Below, piece after piece: positions 52,154 through 61,372 of a stretch of DNA of 64,000 nucleotides. The notes beneath the pieces are model-generated. The model worked only from the letters and a program-made list of their open reading frames with translations. It was not told the DNA's origin and made no database searches. The first letter of the stretch is position 1. Each line of letters starts with the position of its first letter. A program made the position numbers and the translations under genes. The stretch comes from Gammaproteobacteria bacterium (lineage in GTDB: Bacteria; Pseudomonadota; Gammaproteobacteria; Burkholderiales; Thiobacillaceae), in NCBI GenBank assembly GCA_018820765.1, contig JAHJNN010000008.1:248001-312000 (forward strand), given 5' to 3'.

Positions 52154-52364
52154 AGGATGATCCCGCTAGCGGTGTATGAAAGTCTGTTAATGGCCTTCTG
52201 AATAGCGCCCCAGTTTACCGGACAACTTTGAATCTTGTATTTGTGCGTCCGCTAAGGCTTGCTGAGAACCGGTCGTTAGGATCGGCCGGCGTAAATGACT
52301 GCTTTGGAGCAGTCCTTCACAGTGCTCTATGCGGATGTCCGGCATCTGATTCCTAAGCAGCCTT

Positions 52365-52411
52365 ACGTTGAAGCTGCGGGACGTCGGCTCAAGCGACTGG
52401 TTCGGCCTCAT
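52365..52411 (-). other. Degenerate attC-like sequence (hypothesis)
   Basis: Minus strand just past the stop of the 52408-53262 ORF: GCCGAACCAGTCGCTTGAGCCGACGTCCCGCAGCTTCAACGTAAGGC. Confidence 0.3.
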
Positions 52412-53262
52412 TTTGAACAAGCCACGGAGTCGAACGACTCGAGATCGCGAAGGAACTGCGAAACGCCATCGCCCCGCTTCGAGTAGCATTTCGCGATGGG
52501 AAAGTCTGATCCGGCATTCTCTATTCTCTGTTTCATCTTTGCGACGCGGCTAGCCCACGCGCCGTCAAGGAGGACAAAGTCGCAGCAGTTGATCGGCATA
52601 GCAGCATGAAGCATGTCAATGACGTCGTTGTCAGTGATCGCCAGACTAGGGTCCAGAACAAACTCGCGCATTAGTTCGCCCATAATTACGTAAGTCCTGG
52701 TGCGTTTGTCATCGGGCAGAACGTTACGACTCTTGTGCACGTAAATAGGATCCTCACGGCACGCCTCAATTCCGTCTCTGATCACGTGCACAGTTTCCAG
52801 AGTAACTGGTTCCAATTGGGGGTGATGGTCATGCGCCATTGAGATGAAGCCGTGCATGGTGAACCCGAGCGGAGAGTCTTGAGCACGTTCCGCGAATAGC
52901 TTCAGTTGTGGAAGATCAGCTGGTGGCCAGAATCGTCTACGGTTGTCTTGCTCTGATTCCTCCTTTATTTGAAGCTTGTCGTATGCGAAGTCCGTCAGAT
53001 AGATGTTCGGGAGGAGGCGCTCAAGGAACTTTTCTGCCGAAATACAGTGCTGTCTGTCAGTTGGCTTGGCGAATTCGGCAAACGAAATGTGCGACAAAAG
53101 AAGCGTTCCCTGCTTTTGTAGCAGCAGGCGTACTAACCGATCTTGCAGTTCTGAATCGTCACTGAAGAGGCGTAATGCCCAGTGGTCTAGGTAGACCGTT
53201 GGAGAGACAAACGACTGCCGCACTCGAATTCCGTCAGGCGAAGATACGAACTCAATAGGCAT
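52408..53262 (-). CDS. PIN-like domain hypothetical protein
   Basis: SPTVYLDHWALRLFSDDSELQDRLVRLLLQKQGTLLLSHISFAEFAK ... DNDVIDMLHAAMPINCCDFVLLDGAWASRV. Confidence 0.55.
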   Translation of the reverse strand: MPIEFVSSPDGIRVRQSFVSPTVYLDHWALRLFSDDSELQDRLVRLLLQKQGTLLLSHISFAEFAKPTDRQHCISAEKFLERLLPNIYLTDFAYDKLQIKEESEQDNRRRFWPPADLPQLKLFAERAQDSPLGFTMHGFISMAHDHHPQLEPVTLETVHVIRDGIEACREDPIYVHKSRNVLPDDKRTRTYVIMGELMREFVLDPSLAITDNDVIDMLHAAMPINCCDFVLLDGAWASRVAKMKQRIENAGSDFPIAKCYSKRGDGVSQFLRDLESFDSVACSK

Positions 53263-53522
53263 GGCTGATGGCGCTAGTACAGTGCAAGGATGCTAATGAG
53301 GCCGAACGTGGAAATAACGGCCTGCGCGGCTTTTCGCGCAGGTCAGGTTGATTGAAAGGTTATCCACCAATCGCATTGAGGTGCCGAAATCTATGAATTC
53401 CGATGCAGGTAATTCTGCGACCCCACCCGACCTTTACCGATTTCAGATTGAACCTCGACGCATGCGCTCGAACTGCGGTTGCGAGGTCCACAATAATTGG
53501 GGTCAGACCCCTAATATTGTGC

Positions 53523-54263
53523 TCAACCAAGACGGGCTGCTTCAGCTGCAACATGACCAGCCAACGCGGTGACAAATGTTTTGAGCCCTGTCATGCGCGA
53601 CAACTCGGAAAACTCCCCAGTATTCACCGCGTGCCGAGGGGCCGTGATTACAGCAGCGGTCGTGTAGAGCTGTTCCTGGACCAAACGCTGGCACAACAGG
53701 TCATACCGCTGGAGGTATGACGCACCATTGAATTCCTTGAAAACCGGGAAGTGCGGCGATTTATCTCGCACTGGTGAGCGAGATTTGGTCGCATCCTCGA
53801 CCATCATCAACCAGCCAACGAATGGGCGTGGCTGCTTGCCAAAAGCCTCTTCCCGATAGGCAGTCCAAAGATCGTGAGCGGTGCCGATGGCCTCCTCAGT
53901 ACGGTTGTTGAAGTTTTTACCGAATGAGGGGCCGACTTGGCTTTTCAGCTCGATAGCGGCAATCAGCTCACCTTTGTAGATAACCAGAAGATCCCACAGC
54001 TTCGTTGGCCGGAAGTAGCCGGGGAGCGTCAGCATCGCCCGTTTCTGATGGATCTCGGCATGGGTTAGTCCATTCGCCTTGATGATGTCGAACACTAAGG
54101 CCAAGAAGCCATCCATATTCTTGCCTGCGGTGACGCCAGCACGTTCGCCTTGATCGGCTTTTCCTGTCTCTATCTGCTTTTGTTTCGCCGCCTCGCGGTT
54201 TCCCCAAAAAGCCTTTACGGCCTCACGTGCTTTCTGCTCGTAATCGACAAGATCAAGGGCCAT
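53523..54263 (-). CDS. Type II restriction endonuclease, PaeR7I/XhoI-like
   Basis: [59 protein letters not shown]...[54 protein letters not shown]. Confidence 0.9.
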   Translation of the reverse strand: MALDLVDYEQKAREAVKAFWGNREAAKQKQIETGKADQGERAGVTAGKNMDGFLALVFDIIKANGLTHAEIHQKRAMLTLPGYFRPTKLWDLLVIYKGELIAAIELKSQVGPSFGKNFNNRTEEAIGTAHDLWTAYREEAFGKQPRPFVGWLMMVEDATKSRSPVRDKSPHFPVFKEFNGASYLQRYDLLCQRLVQEQLYTTAAVITAPRHAVNTGEFSELSRMTGLKTFVTALAGHVAAEAARLG

Positions 54264-56033
54264 TTATTCTCCGTTTCCCCCAAGGGCAGATCGTTCTTCA
54301 CGACTCAGGCCGTACAGCTTGAATACAGCTCGGTTGCAGGCTTGCAAGTCTCGATTGATGGCAGCATCCGCCAGTTCCTTCCGCAGAATTTCGGGCACGT
54401 CTGCCCAGCACGGGATGCGAATGCGGCGCAGGTATTGCGCTTGAAACCGAAGGAAGCCGCCACGCATCTTGGTTGAGTAGCACGCGATGAAAAGACGGGT
54501 GACAGCTGAGAGCAGCACCGCCTGCAAGGCTCGCAAGTCCCATTCGTCAGACGTGACGTAGTAAAGGTTGTGGTGCGGATACAGCTTCCCACCTTCAAAC
54601 ACGATATGGGCCTCCCCCTTGATGTCAGGAATCAAGAGCTTCGGCCTCCGCAACAGCGCTGGAGTGATTCGATCAATTGTGCGATACCAGGAAGCCGGTG
54701 CCTTCTGAGCGCAGTGACGGCCTGCGATCGTCTCCCGCCGTGCCTCCAAATAGCGTTGCAGACGTGGATAGTCGCGCAGTTCGACGAGACCGCCACCGTC
54801 TACAAACGGGTTGATGACACCCTGCCCGTGCCATTGCACTTCACCAGATATGATGTCTTTCGTGGTCACTAGAGGGAGTTTTCGATCCGGCTCGACATCA
54901 AGGGCGTCAAAATCGTCGATGAATGCCTTATCCGCACCAGTCGCCACTCCGATTCCAACCTTGCACCCGACTTCTTCCAAGCATGGGAACTGCTGTTCGA
55001 GGCGACGAATCAGTGCCATTTGATCCGATGATTCGAGCAACCATGGCTCGGAACCATTCGTGATTCGAGCCAGCTCACGCACAGAGCCCCCCTCCTTCGG
55101 CAAGGCCTCCGCCCTCAGCGCATCGGCCAAGGTTGTTAGAGCAATCCGGTCGATGGCCGGGCGGTGGGCGATACGGGTCGCACCTGGGGCCTCCCGGCTG
55201 ATGATTGTGATAGCGGGATAGGCGATCACCTCGGAATGAAATGCCGGAGTGCCCACCATATCGACATAGATTCTCAGGTGGAACTGCTCGGCCACAAGGC
55301 TGCGTAGCGGCCCGCCATAGCGGTTCTTCATCCAGCGATCCGAACAAATAAAACCCAAGCTGCCGCCCGGTGCCAGCAGAGACAAAGATAGTTCAATGAA
55401 CGGGATGTAAAGATCAGCCCGGTCGTACATCGTCTGGAAACGACTCCGATATGCTGCCAATAATGGAGCAGGTATCAATTCCTGCCTGACATAGGGTGGG
55501 TTTCCGACCACGAAATCAAATTGACCGTCCAGAGGGGTTAAAAGAAAATCCCCTTGGGAGAGCCAACGATCCACAAGAGCAGACGCCGTTCTGGCATCCA
55601 GCCCTTCCTGCGTTAGTAAGGACACCAGCGTCACGCATGTCGTACGGTGCGTTTCACGGTGGAGCTCAACGGCACGAATGGCGTCACCCAAATCATCCAA
55701 TGCCGATCCGGTTTTATTCGAAGCTCGCCATGCACTCAGAAGCCTGCCCACGATGGGCAGCAGGAAATCGCCTCCACCGAATGATGGTTCCAAAAGTCGC
55801 TTCTCGTGGAGTGGCTTATCCTCGGTGTATCCAGCTAGATCGAGGATGAAGTTAACTACTTCCGGGCGCGTGAAAATTGCCCCGCGTGCTTCTGCACCTG
55901 TGGCTCCAGATAGGCGTTCAATCGCAGCAGAAATATTGGGGGAATAAGGGGCGCTCAAATCGCCGTACAGATCAAAACTGAGCTGCCTATGCGCCAAGTT
56001 AATCATCTTCTTCGTTGGGAAAGCTTGGTTCAT
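54264..56033 (-). CDS. N6-adenine DNA methyltransferase, partner of PaeR7I-like enzyme
   Basis: [34 protein letters not shown] and [11 protein letters not shown] catalytic motif; directly adjacent to the endonuclease gene. Confidence 0.92.
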   Translation of the reverse strand: MNQAFPTKKMINLAHRQLSFDLYGDLSAPYSPNISAAIERLSGATGAEARGAIFTRPEVVNFILDLAGYTEDKPLHEKRLLEPSFGGGDFLLPIVGRLLSAWRASNKTGSALDDLGDAIRAVELHRETHRTTCVTLVSLLTQEGLDARTASALVDRWLSQGDFLLTPLDGQFDFVVGNPPYVRQELIPAPLLAAYRSRFQTMYDRADLYIPFIELSLSLLAPGGSLGFICSDRWMKNRYGGPLRSLVAEQFHLRIYVDMVGTPAFHSEVIAYPAITIISREAPGATRIAHRPAIDRIALTTLADALRAEALPKEGGSVRELARITNGSEPWLLESSDQMALIRRLEQQFPCLEEVGCKVGIGVATGADKAFIDDFDALDVEPDRKLPLVTTKDIISGEVQWHGQGVINPFVDGGGLVELRDYPRLQRYLEARRETIAGRHCAQKAPASWYRTIDRITPALLRRPKLLIPDIKGEAHIVFEGGKLYPHHNLYYVTSDEWDLRALQAVLLSAVTRLFIACYSTKMRGGFLRFQAQYLRRIRIPCWADVPEILRKELADAAINRDLQACNRAVFKLYGLSREERSALGGNGE

Positions 56034-56133
56034 AAGCCGCTAACCGATGTTCGGTGGACAGGAGTCTCCCCAAGTTTACTAGACATCCTGCCGCCCGCCC
56101 CGACTAACGGCTAGTCCTTTATCAAGCCTCCGC

Positions 56134-56367
56134 CTAGAACCCGTCGCGCGAGCTGCCCCAAGGGTGCGACCCCGGAACCAACGCGGCCTTGATCCCGGCT
56201 TTCTCGATGTCGGCCAGGGTTTTATAGAGTGTGGCTTCGTGCGCCAGGATGCTGCCTTTCATCACGGCCACATAGCGGGCCACGGTGTCGACCTCGCAGG
56301 TGTAGCCGCCGCCGGGGTCCTCGACGCTGCGCAGGTTGCCGTCCCAATCCATAAAGAAACCGCTCAT
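56134..56367 (-). CDS. Small hypothetical protein
   Basis: 77 aa: MSGFFMDWDGNLRSVEDPGGGYTCEVDTVARYVAVMKGSILAHEATLYKTLADIEKAG. Confidence 0.55.
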   Translation of the reverse strand: MSGFFMDWDGNLRSVEDPGGGYTCEVDTVARYVAVMKGSILAHEATLYKTLADIEKAGIKAALVPGSHPWGSSRDGF

Positions 56368-56485
56368 TTGTATCCTCGTTGGTTGTGTTTTCTGGAATGC
56401 TCTTTGTGTTTCTGGATCGCCACGTTAAATTGGTTTGGGCATTACGTTTGTGGAGAGGGCTGCGCGCCTCGCGATGACGGCAAGC

Positions 56486-57277
56486 TCAGGCTGCCGTCGC
56501 CAGCATTTTCTTTTCAACCCCGCGCAGCAGGCGCAGGCACTCGATGGTGGCGGCCATGTCCAGCGCACTGAAGCCGTCCAGGGTCTCGAGTTGCGGGTTG
56601 GCGCCGGCGGCCAGCAGCGCTTCCACCACGGCGTGTTTGCCGGTGGAGGCGGCGTACATCAGGCAGGTGGCGCCGTTGTCGTTCTGGTGGTCGAGGCCGA
56701 TGCCGGCGCGGATGAGCAGGTCCATGGCTTCCAGGCTTTCGCCCACGCAGGCCATCCACAGCGCGTTGTTGCCGTCGATGTTGACGGCGGCGAGCTCGGC
56801 GCCGGCCTGCAGCAGTTCGAAAATGGCGCCGGTCTCGCCCGCTTTGCCGGCGCGCATCAGCGGGGTGATGCCGTTTGCAGCCGGGGCGTCGAGATCGTCG
56901 GTGGGATAGCCGTTTGCCTGCAGCCATTGCGCGAGTTGCGGGCTGATGACGGGCGGCGTCGTGCTTTTCTGCGCGCGCTGCCAGGCGGCGAAGCCGCCGT
57001 CCAGGCTGTAGACCTCGCTGAAGCCGAAGTCGGCGAACATCTGGCCGTAGGTCTGGCTGGCGTTGCCGTGGTAGCAGTAGAGCAGCACCGGGGTGGACTT
57101 GGGCGTGCCGACGAGGGTGGCGTCGAGGTTGTCGCTGGACAGGCGGCGAGCGTTGGCGATGTGCGCCCGGTTGAAGTTGTCCGGGTCGCGCGAGTCCAGC
57201 ACCAGCACGTTGTCGCGGTCGAGCACCTGGGCGGCGGTGGCGGGGTCGATGCGTTTGAAGCTTCTGTCCTTGCTCAT
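56486..57277 (-). CDS. Rhodanese domain fused to ankyrin repeats
   Basis: VLVLDSRDPDNFNRAHIANARRL...VLLYCYHGNASQTYGQMF; ankyrin DAPAANGITPLMRAGKAGETGAIFELLQAGAELAAVNIDGNNALWMAC. Confidence 0.87.
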   Translation of the reverse strand: MSKDRSFKRIDPATAAQVLDRDNVLVLDSRDPDNFNRAHIANARRLSSDNLDATLVGTPKSTPVLLYCYHGNASQTYGQMFADFGFSEVYSLDGGFAAWQRAQKSTTPPVISPQLAQWLQANGYPTDDLDAPAANGITPLMRAGKAGETGAIFELLQAGAELAAVNIDGNNALWMACVGESLEAMDLLIRAGIGLDHQNDNGATCLMYAASTGKHAVVEALLAAGANPQLETLDGFSALDMAATIECLRLLRGVEKKMLATAA

Positions 57278-58875
57278 GGGTTCTTCTCCATATCGTCTGT
57301 GATGCGGTCGGGGTAGGGCGGCAGGGTGGTGATGCGCGTATCGGTCAGCGCGCGCCCCACGGTGAAGTGGTAAAGCGACTGGAAGCGTTTGCCTTGCAGG
57401 CCGAGCAGTTCGTGGAAGGCGTCGTCGAGAAAGCAGCCGATACCGGTGCCGCGCAGCGCCAGGGTTTCGGCTTCCAGATACAGCACGTGGCCGAGCAGGC
57501 CCGCCTCCCAGTGCAGCTGGCGGTAGCGCCAGGCGTCTTCCTGCACCTTGGCTTCAAACTCGGCCAGCATGCCCAGCGAGAAGCAGCTGTCGGCGGCGAT
57601 CGACTGCGCGCAGCTCACCGCGCGCGCGACCTTTTGCCACTTGCCTGCCTGCAGGCGGTAAAGCGGCAGGGAGTCGGGGCAGCCTTCCGCTTTCTGCCAT
57701 TCGAATTCGTCGCTCAATGCCTGCCGCAGTCTCGATTCGGCTGCGGCCTCGCGCACCAGGATGTACAGCCCGGGCGCCACGCCGTCCACGCGGTGCACGA
57801 AAAACACCGGATGGATGGCGGGGGCGTAATCCCAGATGTCCCACGGCGCTTGCGGGCGCGGCAGCAGGCTGTCGACGAGATGGTAGAAGTCGGCCGCGGC
57901 CATTTCGAACTGCGGGTCGAAGCGCTGGGCGCTGCGCCGGCCCATGATGACCTCGGGCGCCGGCAGGTGGGTGGCGGCGCTGCCGGGCGGGTAATCGCGC
58001 GGCGGCGCGGTGGCCTCGTCCTGCCTGCTTTCGGTGGCCGAGGCGACTTCGTCGATGACCGGCCAGTGATACATGGGATGCGGGTCGAGGATGTTGGCCT
58101 GGCCGCTCCATTGGGTGTTGGTGGCGTCCCACGGTGCGGGTTCGGCGACTGCCTGGGGCTGGGCCGGGTCGACGAGCTGCGCTGGTCGTGTGAGTTGCAC
58201 CAGCAGGTCCGGCTCCTCGCGCTCGACGCCGACGTAGTCCTGATCGCGTGCGGTGCCCAGCAGCGCCGCCAGGCGCCGGCTGTTGCAGCCGGCCACCAGG
58301 CGCACTTCCCAGCCCAGCAAGCCGGCGGCATAGCGCAGCGCGGCCAGCGCATGGCCGACGTCGAGCTGGCAATAGCGGAAGGCGCGCTCGCCGTATTTCC
58401 AGGCTTCGCGCCAGTGGATGGAAGACAGCCCGATCCACAGGCCGGGCGGGTGCGCCGCCGCGGAGGTACAGCGCTGCTCCAGCGCGTGGCTGCGGCTGGC
58501 GTAGTGGTAGAGGCCGGCGTCCAGCCCGGCGATGCCGTGCGCGATCACATACGCCTCGGTCGGGTGCAGGTTGCCGCTCGACGGGTTGCAGCGCAGCGCC
58601 CAGCGGTCCGGCCCGTATTCCTTCCAGGCGGACAACCCGAGCGAGAGTTGCAGCAGGGCGCCGATCGAGTCGAGCGAGAACGCGGGGGGCGTGTCCGCGC
58701 CGTCGTGAGCCAGGCGGCCGGCGCAAAGCGGCAGGCGGACGGTCGGGCTGCCGGCGAACGCGCGGAAGGGATCGGGCTGGCTGGTCCAGTCCAGCGTCTC
58801 CGGTCCGGCGGCATAGCGCTCCGGCCGGTGCTTGGTGCGCTCGTGATATTCGATGGCGATGTCGGCGGCGTTCAT
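57274..58875 (-). CDS. SagB-type / nitroreductase-fold oxidoreductase, tandem two-domain
   Basis: LSLGLSAWKEYGPDRWALRCNPSSGNLHPTEAYVIAHGIAGLDAGLYHYASRSHALEQR and second half EVIMGRRSAQRFDPQFEMAAADFYHLVD...GLLGHVLYLEAETLALRGTGIGCFLDDAFHELLG. Confidence 0.82.
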   Translation of the reverse strand: MNAADIAIEYHERTKHRPERYAAGPETLDWTSQPDPFRAFAGSPTVRLPLCAGRLAHDGADTPPAFSLDSIGALLQLSLGLSAWKEYGPDRWALRCNPSSGNLHPTEAYVIAHGIAGLDAGLYHYASRSHALEQRCTSAAAHPPGLWIGLSSIHWREAWKYGERAFRYCQLDVGHALAALRYAAGLLGWEVRLVAGCNSRRLAALLGTARDQDYVGVEREEPDLLVQLTRPAQLVDPAQPQAVAEPAPWDATNTQWSGQANILDPHPMYHWPVIDEVASATESRQDEATAPPRDYPPGSAATHLPAPEVIMGRRSAQRFDPQFEMAAADFYHLVDSLLPRPQAPWDIWDYAPAIHPVFFVHRVDGVAPGLYILVREAAAESRLRQALSDEFEWQKAEGCPDSLPLYRLQAGKWQKVARAVSCAQSIAADSCFSLGMLAEFEAKVQEDAWRYRQLHWEAGLLGHVLYLEAETLALRGTGIGCFLDDAFHELLGLQGKRFQSLYHFTVGRALTDTRITTLPPYPDRITDDMEKNP

Positions 58876-58893
58876 GACGGTGATTGCTCTATC

Positions 58894-58969
58894 GTAGGAG
58901 CGGCGTCCACGCCGCGATTTTCGTTCCGTCGCAACCACCACAGCATCGCGGCGTGGACGCCGCTCCTAC
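58894..58969. repeat. Symmetric REP/BIME-like unit
   Basis: gtaggagcggcgtccacgccgcgatttt...agcatcgcggcgtggacgccgctcctac. Confidence 0.85.
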
Positions 58970-58992
58970 GACGATAGCGGGAATTTTGATTT

Positions 58993-59397
58993 TCATTTCG
59001 CATCGTGCCGGCAGGTTTGCAGATCGCCGTGTTCTTCGCGCACCAGCGGCGCGCCGATCCACGCCGCGACGCGCTCCGCGTCGAAGCCGGCGATGCGTTT
59101 GCCGTCGCATTCCATCAAGGGCCGGCGGATCAGCAGCGGCTCGGCCAGCATCAACGCCAGGGCGGTGTCCGCATCGAGTCGCTCCGGCACGATCTCACCG
59201 GATTTCACGCGCGGCGCGGCGCGATTGAACCAGTCGGGGACGGGCAGCGCGCCGAAGAATGCGCGCAGCCGCTCGGCGGTCCAGGGCTCGCTCAGCAGGT
59301 CGCGCACGACCAACTCGTGTCCCGCGTTCCTGAGCAGCAGCTTCTGCCGCGCGTTGTTGGCGCAGCCCGGTTTTTCGTAAAAGATCAGGGTGCTCAT
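58993..59397 (-). CDS. Nitrogenase-associated ArsC/Spx-like protein (NifO-like)
   Basis: STLIFYEKPGCANNARQKLLLRNAGHELVVRDLLSEPWTAERLRAFFGALPVPDWFNRAAPRVKSGEI. Confidence 0.85.
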   Translation of the reverse strand: MSTLIFYEKPGCANNARQKLLLRNAGHELVVRDLLSEPWTAERLRAFFGALPVPDWFNRAAPRVKSGEIVPERLDADTALALMLAEPLLIRRPLMECDGKRIAGFDAERVAAWIGAPLVREEHGDLQTCRHDAK

Positions 59398-59429
59398 CGC
59401 GTGTCCTTCCTGTCTGTCTGCACCAGTCT

Positions 59430-59520
59430 GTGTAGGTTGGGCTGCCAAGCCCAACGTTTCCACTCGCCTGGTCGGCCACATTGTGTTGGGCTTCACTTCA
59501 TTCAGCCCAACCTACACAGC
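59430..59520. repeat. Inverted repeat
   Basis: tgtgtaggttgggctgccaagcccaac...gttgggcttcacttcattcagcccaacctacaca. Confidence 0.85.
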
Positions 59521-59537
59521 TGTGAGTGGGCCATGTC

Positions 59538-59626
59538 GTCATTGCGAGGAGCGCAGCGACGCGGCAATCCAGGAATTTGCTGGGTTGATTGAACTGGGTC
59601 GCCACGGCCTTCGGCCTCGCGATGAC
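59538..59626. repeat. Dispersed repeat related to 46012
   Basis: gtcattgcgaggagcgcagcgacgcggcaatccag...ggccttcggcctcgcgatgac. Confidence 0.82.
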
Positions 59627-59641
59627 ACGTATTGCATGGAT

Positions 59642-60538
59642 TCATTTCCCACTCCTTTGCGCCAAGGCCAGCAGCGCCTCGGTCTGCTCCTCGATGCGGG
59701 CCTTGATGTCGCGGTCCAGCTTGCGCAGCCAGTAGCCGGGAATGCCGGCAACGCCATAGGCCGCACCGGCCAGCATGCCGGCCAGGGCGCCGTTGGTGTC
59801 GGCGTCCTCGCCGCGGTTCACCACCTCGGTCAGACAGGACTCGAAGCTGTCGGTGCGGAAAAAATAGTGCAGCACCGTCTGCACCGTATCGACGATGTAG
59901 CCCGACGCGCGCCTGGGATAGGGATCGAATCGGAATTCCGGGAAGTCGGCGATCAGGCGGTTCGCTTCGGCGCGGCAGTCCTTGATGCCGCCGCCGCGGA
60001 TCAGGCTGCGCACCATGTTCCCGAGCGCCAGCGTCGCCGCATCCGACAGCGGGTGGTGGTGGGTGAGGTGGCATTGTTGCGGTGTCGCGCGGCTGAAGGC
60101 GTCGTCGTCGTAGAGCGTCGCCAGCGCCAGCGGCAGGTTGCGCATGCAGGCGCCGTTGCCGGCATCGCCTTCATTGGGCGGGGCTGCCAGCGTGCCGTCC
60201 GCCATGTAGCGCTGGATGCCGCGGCGGCAGGTATTGCCCACGTCCAGCGGCTTCGACTTGAGCCAGCCGACGAAGCCATCCGCCGCGGCCGTGGCGTTCC
60301 AGCCGCCGCTGGCCACGATGGCCTGGCCCAGCGCCAGCGACATCTGGGTGTCGTCGGTGATCTGGCCGGGCTTGAGCTTGAGCCAGCCGCCGCCGACGAT
60401 GTCGCGGTGCATGCCGTAGGCGTGCTGGATTTCGGCCGGCATCATGAATTCGACGGTGGCGCCCAGGGCGTCGCCGACGGCGAAACCCAGATACGCGCCC
60501 AGCGCGCGTTTGTGCACGTCGTTGCGAGTCACATTCAT
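59642..60538 (-). CDS. draG: ADP-ribosyl-[dinitrogen reductase] hydrolase
   Basis: RALGAYLGFAVGDALGATVEFM; KPGQITDDTQMSLALG; NRGEDADTNGALAGMLAGAAYG. Confidence 0.95.
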   Translation of the reverse strand: MNVTRNDVHKRALGAYLGFAVGDALGATVEFMMPAEIQHAYGMHRDIVGGGWLKLKPGQITDDTQMSLALGQAIVASGGWNATAAADGFVGWLKSKPLDVGNTCRRGIQRYMADGTLAAPPNEGDAGNGACMRNLPLALATLYDDDAFSRATPQQCHLTHHHPLSDAATLALGNMVRSLIRGGGIKDCRAEANRLIADFPEFRFDPYPRRASGYIVDTVQTVLHYFFRTDSFESCLTEVVNRGEDADTNGALAGMLAGAAYGVAGIPGYWLRKLDRDIKARIEEQTEALLALAQRSGK

Positions 60539-60540
60539 TC

Positions 60541-61353
60541 CTAAAGATAGCTGACCGTGACCCGATAATCGCCGCCGATCACCAGGTATTCGGCTTCGCC
60601 CTTGAGCGCGTGGTGCGGCAGCAGATCGTTGAAGAACAGGATTTTCGCCGTCGGCACCCGCGCTTCCAGGATGGCGTCGCCGAATTCGCAGGCGATACCG
60701 CGCCGGGCGGTGAACGAGACGAGGTTGTTCAGCCTCGCCAGCACCTGTCCGCTGCGCGGACGGGGTTGGCCGCGTCGCAGCGCATCCTCGCAAAAGTCGT
60801 TGACGCCGCGATACAGCGTGAGGTGATGCTGCCCCGGCAGGAACCAGCGCGCGAGCGACCATTGGCAGAATTCGTACAGCAGGTCCAGCTGCGTGTAGAT
60901 GTCGTTGTTGCTGAAGCGGCTGGACATTTTCTCTTCCACATAGCGCGACCAGGCATCGGAGGCAAAGCGCTTGAGCGCGGTCCTGTGGAAGGTCGGGAAC
61001 AGACCGAAGCGGCTTTCCGCCCAGCCTTTCAGCACCGCGCCTTCACGGCTGTTGGCGTCGTATCCCCAGCCCTTGAGCAGGCGCAGATAGCTGGCGCGGA
61101 AGCGCCGCGTTCCGGCTACGTCCGGGTGGGTCTGTTGCAAACGGAAAGTTGCGTCCATATAGCCCTGAAAATAATTTGCCGCCTCGGCGTGGCTGCCGGC
61201 CGCGGCCAGCAGGTCGAACAAGCGGGCATGGCTTTCATGCACGCCGCGGATATAGAGCGGCAGGGGCGAATCGTTGAACGCCGCGCTCGCCAGCAGCTCG
61301 GTGGAAACGCCCACCAGGTTGGCGCTGTGCCCGCGCAGCGCGGCCGTGGTCAT
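60541..61353 (-). CDS. draT: NAD(+)-dinitrogen-reductase ADP-D-ribosyltransferase
   Basis: LPLYIRGVHESHARLFDLLAAAGSHAEAANYFQGYMDATF...SYLRLLKGWGYDANSREGAVLKGWAESRFGLFPTFHR; adjacent to draG. Confidence 0.93.
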   Translation of the reverse strand: MTTAALRGHSANLVGVSTELLASAAFNDSPLPLYIRGVHESHARLFDLLAAAGSHAEAANYFQGYMDATFRLQQTHPDVAGTRRFRASYLRLLKGWGYDANSREGAVLKGWAESRFGLFPTFHRTALKRFASDAWSRYVEEKMSSRFSNNDIYTQLDLLYEFCQWSLARWFLPGQHHLTLYRGVNDFCEDALRRGQPRPRSGQVLARLNNLVSFTARRGIACEFGDAILEARVPTAKILFFNDLLPHHALKGEAEYLVIGGDYRVTVSYL

Positions 61354-61372
61354 CGCATCGCCTGCCCCCGGC

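Noticed and set aside
52187-52489. 100-aa ORF containing NQSLEPT peptide
   Set aside because: Typical spurious translation of a repeat/attC-like sequence
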